Source of the DNA: Bacteroidota bacterium
Lineage (GTDB): Bacteria; Bacteroidota; Bacteroidia; Chitinophagales; Chitinophagaceae
Assembly: GCA_013287475.1 (NCBI GenBank)
Contig: JABDDT010000011.1
Coordinates: forward strand, 1-61,076
Length of the DNA stretch: 61,076 nucleotides
Direction: 5' to 3'
Shown: one piece after another, positions 42,587-51,520 of the stretch
Position numbering within the stretch: position 1 is the stretch's first letter
Layout of the letters: each line of letters begins with the position of its first letter
Position numbers and translations under genes: made by a program
The notes under the pieces: model-generated
What the model saw: the letters and a program-made list of their open reading frames with translations, nothing else
Told to the model about the DNA's origin: nothing
The model's database searches: none

Positions 42587-44548
42587 TTAAACCGGTATAA
42601 GGATTTGAATTTCCATGGGAGCAAGTATGACAAAATAAACGGCTGTTTCATTCGCTGTAATAACCGTATTTCCATTAAAAAACCTAGCACCCTGTATCAT
42701 CTGAACATGATCGGAGCCGACAGTTCCAATATTACTATAGGAAACTTTCATCGCAGGCTTTGACCGGTTGATATCAATATCCATAACGATGAAGCCGGTA
42801 AATTGTGTGGTTGTATTTGTGTTGGCTACGATGAGAATTTCACTGTCATAAAGCACCCTGGAAAATGCAAGAATTCCACCAATGCCCGACGATTGCCCGA
42901 AGTCCTGTTTATTGGCCGATACTTCCCGGAAATAAAGTCTTCCGTATTTCAATGCTGCTTCAGAAGACCTCAATTTGCCAAGTACCGACACATGTTTGTA
43001 AAAGAAATCATTGTTGTCAAATGCGATCGGGGTTTTCCCCCATAGTGCTTCCCTCACGGATTCCAATGTACCCGTTGCAGGATTCCCTGCATTATCCTTT
43101 GCCCCATCCAGTCCTTGCTCAGTCCCATAATATAAACAGGGTATCCCCTGAAGACAAAAAAGTGTCGCCAGTCCTATCAATACCTGCAATGGATTTGTCC
43201 CGGGATGATTGAACCGCTCATTCTGGTCATGGTTATCCAGGAAACTTACAAAATATTTTCCTGCCTCGCCATGTGAGCTGATCAGCGTATTTTCAGCTGT
43301 CTTTCGGTCTGTAAAAACCTGCCGGATCGTTGCCACATCAGTGAAAGATTTGGCAACTGAAGGCAGATTGAAAAAGAGAGGAAAATCAAGTGCGGCATCG
43401 ATACCGAATCCGTCTGTGTTTGTGCTGTTTCTTCCCACAAATTCTTCTATGGTTTGTTCATCATCATAAACTTCGCCAAACATAAAAAAATTCTTCTTGC
43501 CAATACTCATGCAATATTCACGAATGGAATTTCCAAATGTCTCTACAATTTTAGGTGCTACATATTTAACTGTATCTATCCGGAAAGCATCAACGTCATA
43601 ATTGGCAATCATATAAGTATAGATCTGAACAAGGATATTTAATACCGGGGTTTGTCCGTACTGATCCCGCAGGGTTTGCTGGTTCGCCGATATGGCTGCG
43701 TACTCTCCAACCAATTGACGCATGGAACCGAAATCTCCTTTTGCAAAACCTCCCGGAGGCGCTGCATCTGTCAATTTATTTCCCCTGCGCCGAAAAAAAT
43801 CTTTATGTAACTGAAGATCCACCGGCCATATGGCATCATCTGTGGAAAGATTTACAGATGGGGGAAGTATGTCCTGCCAGTCCGCGCGTGGTTTTCCCGT
43901 ACTGTCTGTCCATTGAATGGGCGGTTCATCTCCCAATGGGCCAAATAAAATAGATGGATCATTAAAACTGGCGACTACATTATTATTGTAATTATAGTCG
44001 AATACTTCAGCCGAATGATTGATTACGATATCGATTACAACATAGATACCCCTGGCATGAGCAGCATCAATCAACTCTTTTAATTCGGACTCGGCTGTGG
44101 CTTCAGTTCCATCGGAACCAAATCTTCCATCAATATGCATGAAATCCTGCGTGGCATATCCATGATAATTGAAAGGAGAATTGGGTTTTGGATTCTTCAA
44201 TATGGGCGATATCCAGATAGCACCTGCTCCCAGCGAAAGAATATAGTCGAGTTCTGCTTCAATACCTTTGAATGTACCACCCTGCCTGAAATCATATGGC
44301 TGATTCCACGCAATCGCAGGATTTTCTATCGTGGAATTCGGAGGCGATACCGGATTATTGAACCGGTCGGTCATTAAGAAATATATCCAGACATCACGCC
44401 AGTCAATCGGAGAGGGAAAAGGATAAGAAAATGTTTTTGACTGACCATTCACTTGCACATTCCTGATGGCTCCGGTCCGAAAGGCGGTTTTAGCGGCTTT
44501 CAGGGTATTGAGTACGACCGGATCATAAACAGTAGCCGGGGCATTCAT
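42587..44548 (-). CDS. GH13 alpha-amylase-family glycoside hydrolase
   Basis: A 653-aa enzyme without a signal peptide. GH13 regions: YFLMTDRFNN, VVIDIVINHSAEVFDY (region I), VDAFRIDTVKYV (region II, nucleophile Asp325), FMFGEVYDD (region III, Glu359) and VSFLDNHDQNERF (region IV, Asp441 preceded by DNH). The C-terminal 120 residues are the usual beta domain. It should hydrolyse or transfer alpha-1,4 or related glucosidic bonds. Lack of an export signal suggests cytosolic maltodextrin or glycogen turnover, although a non-classical start upstream cannot be excluded. It stands alone on the minus strand. Confidence 0.93.
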   Translation of the reverse strand: MNAPATVYDPVVLNTLKAAKTAFRTGAIRNVQVNGQSKTFSYPFPSPIDWRDVWIYFLMTDRFNNPVSPPNSTIENPAIAWNQPYDFRQGGTFKGIEAELDYILSLGAGAIWISPILKNPKPNSPFNYHGYATQDFMHIDGRFGSDGTEATAESELKELIDAAHARGIYVVIDIVINHSAEVFDYNYNNNVVASFNDPSILFGPLGDEPPIQWTDSTGKPRADWQDILPPSVNLSTDDAIWPVDLQLHKDFFRRRGNKLTDAAPPGGFAKGDFGSMRQLVGEYAAISANQQTLRDQYGQTPVLNILVQIYTYMIANYDVDAFRIDTVKYVAPKIVETFGNSIREYCMSIGKKNFFMFGEVYDDEQTIEEFVGRNSTNTDGFGIDAALDFPLFFNLPSVAKSFTDVATIRQVFTDRKTAENTLISSHGEAGKYFVSFLDNHDQNERFNHPGTNPLQVLIGLATLFCLQGIPCLYYGTEQGLDGAKDNAGNPATGTLESVREALWGKTPIAFDNNDFFYKHVSVLGKLRSSEAALKYGRLYFREVSANKQDFGQSSGIGGILAFSRVLYDSEILIVANTNTTTQFTGFIVMDIDINRSKPAMKVSYSNIGTVGSDHVQMIQGARFFNGNTVITANETAVYFVILAPMEIQILIPV

Positions 44549-44790
44549 TTATAAGGTTTAAAGAAAGTTACGAAGAGCATTGCAATTTTCAATCCCTATG
44601 AATCGGAAGTGCAATCCGGACTGCTTTTAAGCATTGGTATACAAGTTTCAGGGTTTGGTCGCATTTTATTATTGTACATTCATTATGGTATTTACTTTTA
44701 AAAGAATGGACGTATAACCTGGATTTATTTCCGCAATATCTTCGCTATATAGTTTATCCCGCATTTTCAAAACGCTTAATAACGATTGCA

Positions 44791-47700
44791 ATGAATACTA
44801 TTTACAACCGGTTGCTCTGCCTGAAATCTTTTATTCTCCTTTTTTTAATGATCTGTTTCTTCTCCATTTCCTGCAAACATCAGGAATCTTCCAAAGTGGA
44901 AAATGCTATGGATACCGTTAAGCCGGATGACAACCGGTTTACTCCCGTGACTCTTACTTCAGAAGGTGCATTGGACGAGCCTATGAATTTTGAAGTTCTG
45001 AAAGATGGTAAGGTATATATTAATGAACGTAAGGGCGACCTCAAAGTTTATAATCCGATTCTTAAAACAGTTACACTCGTTGGTTCCATTCCGGTAAATA
45101 CAAAGTATACAAGCAAGGATGGAAAGGTAACTGAAGCAGAAGAAGGATTTATTGGTTTCACCGTGGATCCGAAATTTGATGAGAATCATTTTGCCTATTT
45201 ATACTATGCACATCCGACGATCAGCAAACATGTTTTATCTCGCTGGGAAATCAGGGACGATAAACTGGTTGCGGGATCAGAAAAAATTGTACTGGAAATT
45301 CCAACACAGAGAGAAGTTTGCTGCCATACTGGTGGTGGCATGACCTGGGATGAATCGGGAAATCTATATCTGGCTGTCGGAAATAACACGGGAAATGTTG
45401 CTGAAAAATCCCAGACAGACGAACGTCCGGGCAGGTCAAGCTGGGATGACCAGCGTGGTTCAGGTAATACGAATGACCTTCGCGGGAAGATATTACGAAT
45501 ACATCCGAATGCCGATGGTACTTATAGTATCCCCGATGGAAATCTTTTTCCAAAAGGAACACCGAAAACAAGGCCTGAAATTTATATTATGGGGGACCGC
45601 AACCCATGGCGTCCTTCGGTTGACAGCAAAACCGGATGGTTATATTGGGGAGAAGTAGGCCCGGATGCAAACGAGGATACTAAGACAACCAGGACGGGAA
45701 TGGATGAATTCAACCAGGCCAGGGGACCTGGTTATTTTGGATGGCCGTATTTTATTGGAGAGAATGTGGGGTATCCAATGTATGATTATGTGCATGATAC
45801 GGTTTATCCTCCGCAGGATCCTGCACATCCGGTCAATCATTCAGTCAATAATACAGGATTGACTGATTTACCACCTGCGCAACCTGCTTTCATCTCTTAT
45901 CCTTACGGAAATTCTGAAAAATTTCCATTGGTAGGATCTGGTTCACGATGTTCAGTTGGAGGCCCTGTTTATCGCCGTTCAAATTTTGTAAATGCTAAAC
46001 GTCCATATCCTGGTTATTATGAAGGGAAGTGGCTTGCTGCGGATCTTTCACGCGGTTGGATCATGGCCATCAGCATGAAAGAAAATGGCGATTATAAATC
46101 CATGGAAAAATTTCTTCCTTCCTATCAGCCGATTGAACCTATTGATATCAAATTCGGTCCCAATGGAGATTTGTATGTACTGGAATATGGCAGCAACTGG
46201 TTCAGGAAAAGTGATAATTCAAAACTGGTTCGTATAGAATTTAATTCCGGTAACCGTACACCCATCGTTCATGCATCTGCCGATAAAAGTGGTGGCATCC
46301 TGCCACTGACAGTTAATCTTTCATCTGCAGGGACAAAGGATTATGATGGTGATTCGCTCAAATATGAATGGGTAATCACAGGCGCAAATGGAATTGCTCC
46401 TGTAACATATAATGAACCCAATCCATCAGCCAGTTTTAATCAGCCTGGTGAATATACAGCCACACTAACGGTCACAGACCCCCAGGGAGCCAAAAACAGC
46501 CAGTCATTAAAAATTATCGCAGGTAATGCACCACCTGAAATAAATTTGGATATCACGGGTAATAAAACTTTCTTCTTCCCCGGAAAGCCTTTTGCCTATG
46601 ATATTAAAGTGGTTGATAAAGAAGATGGACAGATTAACCCCAAGCAGGTTGCTGCAAGTATTGATTATACTTCAGAAGGATTCGATGTGGCAGAATTGGT
46701 GCAGGGACAACGCAGTGTAGATGCATCCACCCGTTTCGCTGTGGCTCAGGCCATGATTAATAAAGTAGACTGCAATAATTGTCATCATCTGGATACAAAA
46801 TCCATTGGTCCGGAATTTATCGAAGTTGCTGAAAAATATAAGTCGAAATATAACTGGGCGCTGGATTCTCTTGCCAGGAAAATAAGATCCGGCGGGAGTG
46901 GAGTTTGGGGAACGGTTAACATGCCAGCTCATCCGAATATATCAATGAATGACGCGCGCACGATTATAAATTATATTCTCAGTTCCAACCAAAAAACGAT
47001 CAGCACCCTGCCGCTGAAAGGCAGTTACACGCCTAAAATTCCGGAAGGGGATAATGGAAAAGGATCAATTGTTATAAGAGCAGCATATACAGATAAAGGT
47101 GCCAAAGGCTCAGAACCATTGACAAGTGAAAAAACTATAGTATTACGCAGTCCGCAATTAAGTCCCGGTTCAGCTGAAATAACACATCGCGCCGAAGTGA
47201 ATTTGCAAACCATGTTTGCTGTCTCTTTGAATATCATTCCAAAAAATGATGGTTATATAGGGTTTAAACAAATTGATCTGACCGGAATTCAGCAGTTGGA
47301 AATTAGTGCCATTGCATTCCCAATGATGGGTTATATAGGAGGGACTATTGAAGTCAGACTCGATAAACCGGATGGTGAATTGCTGGGACAGGTAAAGATT
47401 GAATCCATAAATCCTGTTTTTGGTGGATCTGCTGCAAATGCAGCACAAAATGCAGGTGGCGCAAAAACCAGGAAAGCACAGGCTGCTGCACCCGTAGCCG
47501 TAAAGAAACCCGCAGCATCCTCTAAAAAACCTGCTGCAGGATTTAGTAATCCTTTCGCCAGGCCTGGAATGAAAGCAGATATTAAGCCGGTCACCGGACA
47601 GCATGATATCTACTTCCTTTTTAAAAATGAAAATGCTAAAGGGGATGGGCCGTTAATGTCGGTGACAAATATAAAATTCAATACTGAAAAAATGCCCTGA
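44791..47700 (+). CDS. Multidomain lipoprotein: PQQ-type sugar dehydrogenase, PKD, cytochrome c, C-terminal CBM-like
   Basis: A 969-aa surface or periplasmic lipoprotein (lipobox FSISC). Residues about 50-475 are a soluble-glucose-dehydrogenase-like propeller (FIGFTVDPKF, CCHTGGGMTWDESGNLYLAVG, GDRNPWRPSVDSKTGWLYWGEVGPD). A PKD domain follows (LPLTVNLSSAGTKDYDGDSLKYEW), then a cytochrome c domain with CNNCHH (Cys661, Cys664, His665) and a probable Met711 ligand, and a C-terminal carbohydrate-binding-like domain interrupted by an Ala/Lys/Pro linker at 47443-47570. It probably oxidises a sugar and passes electrons to the fused haem. A sugar isomerase-like gene follows 45 bases later. Confidence 0.92.
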   Translation: MNTIYNRLLCLKSFILLFLMICFFSISCKHQESSKVENAMDTVKPDDNRFTPVTLTSEGALDEPMNFEVLKDGKVYINERKGDLKVYNPILKTVTLVGSIPVNTKYTSKDGKVTEAEEGFIGFTVDPKFDENHFAYLYYAHPTISKHVLSRWEIRDDKLVAGSEKIVLEIPTQREVCCHTGGGMTWDESGNLYLAVGNNTGNVAEKSQTDERPGRSSWDDQRGSGNTNDLRGKILRIHPNADGTYSIPDGNLFPKGTPKTRPEIYIMGDRNPWRPSVDSKTGWLYWGEVGPDANEDTKTTRTGMDEFNQARGPGYFGWPYFIGENVGYPMYDYVHDTVYPPQDPAHPVNHSVNNTGLTDLPPAQPAFISYPYGNSEKFPLVGSGSRCSVGGPVYRRSNFVNAKRPYPGYYEGKWLAADLSRGWIMAISMKENGDYKSMEKFLPSYQPIEPIDIKFGPNGDLYVLEYGSNWFRKSDNSKLVRIEFNSGNRTPIVHASADKSGGILPLTVNLSSAGTKDYDGDSLKYEWVITGANGIAPVTYNEPNPSASFNQPGEYTATLTVTDPQGAKNSQSLKIIAGNAPPEINLDITGNKTFFFPGKPFAYDIKVVDKEDGQINPKQVAASIDYTSEGFDVAELVQGQRSVDASTRFAVAQAMINKVDCNNCHHLDTKSIGPEFIEVAEKYKSKYNWALDSLARKIRSGGSGVWGTVNMPAHPNISMNDARTIINYILSSNQKTISTLPLKGSYTPKIPEGDNGKGSIVIRAAYTDKGAKGSEPLTSEKTIVLRSPQLSPGSAEITHRAEVNLQTMFAVSLNIIPKNDGYIGFKQIDLTGIQQLEISAIAFPMMGYIGGTIEVRLDKPDGELLGQVKIESINPVFGGSAANAAQNAGGAKTRKAQAAAPVAVKKPAASSKKPAAGFSNPFARPGMKADIKPVTGQHDIYFLFKNENAKGDGPLMSVTNIKFNTEKMP

Positions 47701-47745
47701 TCTGACTTATCGCCATCGTTTAATGAATCAAATAAATTTACAATC

Positions 47746-48687
47746 ATGCATAACAGAAGAAAATTCCTGCTGAATTCGGGTGCCCTTGCACTGGGTGGAT
47801 TCATGTTTTCAAAAAAGGGATATGCATCCCTGTTAGACAGATATGCCATGCATCCTGTCGGGCTGCAACTATATACCATGGGCGGTACAATCGATAACGA
47901 TGTGCCTGGAACCCTGAAGAAAATCGCGGATATCGGATATAAAGATGTTGAATCGGCTTTCAGTATCAAAGGTGCGTATTACGGTATGACATCGAAAGAA
48001 TTTGCCAAACTGACAAAGGAAATGGGACTCTCATGGATTTCACACCATGTAGGAGGTGCACCATTCAAAATGCCTGCTGGCGGATTTAAAGTGCCTCCCG
48101 GTATGGATACAACCAGGCTTCATCAGTTAAGAAGTATGCCCCCCATGAAAAATCTCAGAGATAACTATCAGCAGATAATTGATGAAGTAGCTGAAGGTGG
48201 ATTGAAATACCTCGTTTGTGCTTCCATACCACTCAGTTCATCTGCGGAGATCAGTGAATCGATTGATACATTAAGCCGCTCAGGTGAAGCAGCAAAAAAA
48301 GCAGGTATTCAATTATGTTATCACAATCATACACACGAGTTTGATCAGGTAGACGGAAAAATTCCTTACGATATGCTTCTTTCACAAATCAATGCAGACA
48401 TTCTTAAAATGGAACTTGATATCGGATGGGCGAGTGTAGCAGGCGCAGATCCTTTAGATCTATTCAAAAAAAGTCCCGGTCGTTATCCGCTATGGCATGT
48501 GAAAGATATTAATACACAAAAAGCTCCTACTGAAATAGGTAATGGTAACGTTGATTTCAAAAGAGTCTTTGCAGCATCTAAAGAATCAGGTATGCAATAT
48601 TTCTTTGTAGAACAGGATGGTGCAACAAACCCGATACAAAGTATTACGGTGAGTTACAATAATCTTACAACTAAAGTGCTGGTTTAG
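47746..48687 (+). CDS. Tat-exported xylose-isomerase-like TIM-barrel protein
   Basis: A 313-aa protein with a twin-arginine start (NRRKFLLNSGALALGGF) followed by a sugar phosphate isomerase/epimerase barrel (AP endonuclease 2 fold). Metal-ligand blocks are CYHNHTHEFDQ, MELDIGWASVAG, WHVKDI and FVEQDG. Members isomerise or epimerise sugars or inositol-like compounds; export by Tat suggests a folded, metal-loaded periplasmic enzyme. It follows the sugar dehydrogenase in the same direction, so the two probably act on the same oxidised or keto sugar (inference). Confidence 0.9.
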   Translation: MHNRRKFLLNSGALALGGFMFSKKGYASLLDRYAMHPVGLQLYTMGGTIDNDVPGTLKKIADIGYKDVESAFSIKGAYYGMTSKEFAKLTKEMGLSWISHHVGGAPFKMPAGGFKVPPGMDTTRLHQLRSMPPMKNLRDNYQQIIDEVAEGGLKYLVCASIPLSSSAEISESIDTLSRSGEAAKKAGIQLCYHNHTHEFDQVDGKIPYDMLLSQINADILKMELDIGWASVAGADPLDLFKKSPGRYPLWHVKDINTQKAPTEIGNGNVDFKRVFAASKESGMQYFFVEQDGATNPIQSITVSYNNLTTKVLV

Positions 48688-48783
48688 TGCACATTAATTT
48701 TGTTAATTATTAAACGATGACTTAAAGCTGGCATGGCCTTTTCAATAGTAATAAGGAAACTTATTATTCACTAAAAAATCAAT

Positions 48784-49854
48784 ATGAAAAGGCTTGCCAT
48801 TATATTAATGTTTTCGACTACCTTATTTATTTTGTCTGCGAATTCTACTTCCGCACAGGTTAGCGTGGGAATCAGCATTTCAGCGAATATACCACCACCG
48901 CCATTGCCTGTTTATGTACAACCTGCCTGTCCTACAGATGGCTTTTTGTGGGTTCCGGGATATTGGGCATATGGGGATGACGGATACTTCTGGGTACCCG
49001 GAGTCTGGGTACTACCTCCACAGTATGGGTATTTATGGACACCTGCATACTGGGGTTATGTGGGTGGGGTCTATGGATTTCACTATGGGTATTGGGGACC
49101 TCACGTTGGATTTTACGGAGGTATAAATTATGGTTACGGATATAGTGGTTCTGGATTTTATGGTGGAAGATGGGAAGGGAACTCATTCAGATACAACACA
49201 GCAGTTGTAAATGTAAACACGACAGTGATCCATAATACCTATGTAGACAGAACAGTCGTTGTCAACCACTCAAATAACAGGGTAAGTTTTAACGGTGGAA
49301 CAGGTGGTGTTTCAGCAAGACCTTCAGCTCAGGAAGAATCCGCGATGAGAGAAAGACATGTTCAGGCTACTTCCGAGCAAACTTTACATGTGCAACATGC
49401 AATGCAGGACAGAAATCAGTTTGCTGCTGTAAATCATGGTCAGCCGGTTACTGCAGCCATGAATAAGCCTGGAGGAAACCGCTATGATCCTCATGGAAAT
49501 GCACCTGTCGTTCATCATGCAAATAATAATCCTCCGGCGGCGACACATAATCCTAATACCGGAAATCATGCTGCACCACAACATCAGCAGGATGTAAACA
49601 ATCATCCGTCACCACAACATCAATCGGCCAGCAGTCATCCTGTACCACAGCAACATCAGCAGGCATATCATCCGGCACCGCAACATCAACCGGCCAGCAG
49701 TCATCCTGTACCACAGCAACATCAGCAGGCATATCATCCTGCGCCGCAACAACAACAACACATGAATCAACCCCAACAACAACAACATAACCCGGCTCCG
49801 CAACATGCTGCACAACCTCAGCACGCTGAACCCGGGCATCCGAAGGAACATTGA
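48784..49854 (+). CDS. YXWGXW-repeat secreted protein with His/Pro/Gln tail
   Basis: A 356-aa exported protein (signal peptide 1-24). Residues 30-130 contain tandem Tyr/Trp/Gly motifs: FLWVPGYWAYGDDGYFWVPGVWVLPPQYGYLWTPAYWGY, typical of YXWGXW proteins, which are predicted surface or wall proteins. After a short middle region the last 160 residues are a low-complexity His/Pro/Gln/Asn tail, including a perfect-length 22-aa (66-bp) duplication. A His-rich tail suggests metal binding. No function is established for the family. A strong terminator follows. Confidence 0.85.
   Translation: MKRLAIILMFSTTLFILSANSTSAQVSVGISISANIPPPPLPVYVQPACPTDGFLWVPGYWAYGDDGYFWVPGVWVLPPQYGYLWTPAYWGYVGGVYGFHYGYWGPHVGFYGGINYGYGYSGSGFYGGRWEGNSFRYNTAVVNVNTTVIHNTYVDRTVVVNHSNNRVSFNGGTGGVSARPSAQEESAMRERHVQATSEQTLHVQHAMQDRNQFAAVNHGQPVTAAMNKPGGNRYDPHGNAPVVHHANNNPPAATHNPNTGNHAAPQHQQDVNNHPSPQHQSASSHPVPQQHQQAYHPAPQHQPASSHPVPQQHQQAYHPAPQQQQHMNQPQQQQHNPAPQHAAQPQHAEPGHPKEH
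49615..49746 (+). repeat. Two-copy 66-bp tandem repeat within the His/Pro/Gln tail
   Basis: Copy 1 is 49615-49680 and copy 2 is 49681-49746; they differ at only a few positions and encode 22 residues each (ASSHPVPQQHQQAYHPAPQ core). It points to recent slippage or unequal exchange in the coding tail. Confidence 0.85.
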
Positions 49855-49875
49855 TTCGAAAAGTCTTTCTAATAA

Positions 49876-49910
49876 AAACCTGTTGCCTTTTTTCGGCAAC
49901 AGGTTTTTTT
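49876..49910 (+). terminator. Rho-independent terminator after the YXWGXW gene
   Basis: A 12-bp stem (AAACCTGTTGCC / GGCAACAGGTTT) with a seven-base T/C loop, then a run of T residues. It lies 22 bases after the stop codon. Confidence 0.9.
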
Positions 49911-50159
49911 AGCCACTTTTCGTCACATTTATTAATTCTGTGTCTCATCATCTCAGCTTTTTCAAATTTTGCTTCAGGTAAGGTAGCGGTAATGGAATCC
50001 CAGAATCAAAAAGCATTGCCTTATAGCAATGATCCCAAATTCTCCAGGAATAAAAAAATTATACAACTACCGGTTTTGATACGTTTCGCATTGAAGGAGA
50101 CAAAATTGCTGAGCATTGGGATACAGCAACAAAACAATAAAATTTCCGGATAAACAAAT
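49911..50159. other. Intergenic remainder between the YXWGXW terminator and the PIG-L gene
   Basis: Non-coding apart from the small NTF2-like relic at 50054-50140. The whole gap from 49855 is 305 bases and also holds the terminator. A frame of 100 codons (49851-50153) runs through the terminator and is not a gene. Confidence 0.5.
50054..50140 (+). pseudogene. Relic of an NTF2/SnoaL-like protein C-terminus
   Basis: In the frame ending at TAA 50138-50140 the sequence reads GFDTFRIEGDKIAEHWDTA, close to the F-R-x-E-x-G-K-I-x-E-H-W-D motif that closes SnoaL-like/NTF2-fold proteins. The frame is closed by TAA at 50051-50053, and no start or N-terminal half is seen, so it looks like a decayed fragment. 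Confidence 0.45.
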
Positions 50160-50957
50160 TCATCTATTAACAGATAAGCCAATTATAGTTGCCCGGTCTG
50201 CTTTGTCCTTAAAATGAATAAAACCCTCAGCAGCTTTTACACCGGCTTCCAATCCCCTGAATTCTTCCAATGGCTTAAAATAATTATTGTAAATGCCCTC
50301 CGGATCCTGGGTTTTATGAGCATACATCGCCGCTTTCTTTATATCACGGACACTGGTAATGTCTACATAATCGGTCGGAGTAAACCCCATTGTTTCACTG
50401 CCTGTATTTACTTCATAAAAATATAACTGAAATTGTCTGCCCGACCTGATCCAGGCAGTTAGAGTAAGCATGCCGGTTACCTGGTGATCGGGATGAGTAT
50501 CTATCGGCCACTGCGTAAAAACCAGATCAGGATTTTCTGATTGAATTAATTTTGTCATCTCCTCATTATACTCTTTATTCAAGATTGTATTTCCATCAAT
50601 CTGTCCGGCGAAAATGGGTTTTGCATTTAATAATTTACAAGCTGTTTCAGCCTCTTTAGTTCTGAGTGCAGCAGACTCTGAATAAGATTTTGCCGGATCT
50701 CCTGCTTCTCCCCTGGTTAAATATAAAAATGTTACAGAATGACCCTCACTGCTGTATTTTGCCATTGTCCCTCCACATCCGAATTCCGGATCACCGGGAT
50801 GAGCACCTACACAAATAATGTGAAGTTTTTTATCAGCTGGTTTTCCGGCAGATTCAGGAATTTCTTTTTTTGATTTAATCAAAGGGGCAAATGCCAGTCC
50901 GCCTAAACCCAATGCAGATTGTTTAATAAAATTTCTTCTTGCTGAATTTTTTTTCAC
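50160..50957 (-). CDS. PIG-L family deacetylase, Tat-exported
   Basis: About 265 aa from a GTG at 50957 (MKKNSARRNFIKQSALGLGG, a twin-arginine signal); an ATG at 51023 would add 22 residues and overlap the upstream gene by 41 bases, so the start is uncertain. The LmbE/PIG-L zinc-deacetylase motifs are CVGAHPGDPEFGCGG near the N-terminus and DTHPDHQVTG. The first acidic residue of the usual HPDD motif is Gly here (HPGD), so the general base seen in MshB-type enzymes may be missing or replaced. Members deacetylate GlcNAc-type substrates. It is co-directional with the YidB-like gene upstream. Confidence 0.85.
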   Translation of the reverse strand: MKKNSARRNFIKQSALGLGGLAFAPLIKSKKEIPESAGKPADKKLHIICVGAHPGDPEFGCGGTMAKYSSEGHSVTFLYLTRGEAGDPAKSYSESAALRTKEAETACKLLNAKPIFAGQIDGNTILNKEYNEEMTKLIQSENPDLVFTQWPIDTHPDHQVTGMLTLTAWIRSGRQFQLYFYEVNTGSETMGFTPTDYVDITSVRDIKKAAMYAHKTQDPEGIYNNYFKPLEEFRGLEAGVKAAEGFIHFKDKADRATIIGLSVNR

Positions 50958-50982
50958 GGGTGAATAGGATTGAAATATAGCA

Positions 50983-51354
50983 TCAGGATGTTGCAGCTGC
51001 AACGCTGGTTCCTGCAGGATCATTTCTATGTGTGTATTTTTGTAGAAGGGCTGGCAAGGAAGCAGCTATAGCCCCTGTGATAGCCGGCGATAATCCGAAT
51101 TTGCTGCCTAAACTTCCTATTAAACCTCCGGAAATTGAGCTGGTTAAAAGATTACCTGAACTTAAACTGCTTTCCAACTGAGATAAAATTCCGCCAGTTG
51201 TTATAGGTGATGCCTGCTGGTTTTGGAGACCATTATTAATATGCGTAGCTATTTCTTTATGAATGGCATCAGCTTGTTCAGGAGGGACATTTTGTGTAAG
51301 CTGGGGATTGTTATCCATATGTTCTTTTACCAATTGTAATATTTGTTCAAACAT
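50983..51354 (-). CDS. DUF937/YidB-like hypothetical protein
   Basis: A 123-aa protein without an export signal. The start MFEQILQLVKEHMDNNPQ and the Gly/Ser/Leu-rich middle (GGILSQLESSLSSGNLLTSSISGGLIGSLGSKFGLSPAITGAIAASLPALL) resemble DUF937/YidB-like proteins, which have amphipathic Gly-rich helices. Function unknown. Its 3' end lies next to the PIG-L gene, and depending on the PIG-L start the two overlap; translation coupling is possible. The next genes to the right are on the opposite strand, so these two probably form one minus-strand transcript. Confidence 0.75.
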   Translation of the reverse strand: MFEQILQLVKEHMDNNPQLTQNVPPEQADAIHKEIATHINNGLQNQQASPITTGGILSQLESSLSSGNLLTSSISGGLIGSLGSKFGLSPAITGAIAASLPALLQKYTHRNDPAGTSVAAATS

Positions 51355-51520
51355 AAAATTAGATTTAGATGAAAAGGTAAAGTAAAAAATTTAATCTCCT
51401 TCCGTTTTCATTGCAATGTATTGATTGCCGGCTCGTTACCCTGTGGTTGCGATGCCGGCCGCATTTTAAAATATGTGAGAAGCAACGGTTTGCATTAATA
51501 TAGTGTCAGGATAATAGCAC

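Noticed and set aside
47170-47604. Minus-strand Cys-rich frame of 144 codons inside the multidomain dehydrogenase
   Set aside because: The Cys/Gly/Phe richness is produced by reading the Ala/Lys linker region on the other strand; the sense gene is well supported.
49553-49951. Minus-strand Val/Asp-rich frames opposite the His/Pro/Gln tail
   Set aside because: They are products of the CAT/CAA repeat read backwards, with no start context or family features.
49851-50153. 100-codon open frame after the YXWGXW gene
   Set aside because: It runs through a strong terminator hairpin and starts before the stop of the previous gene; the region is better read as terminator plus relic.
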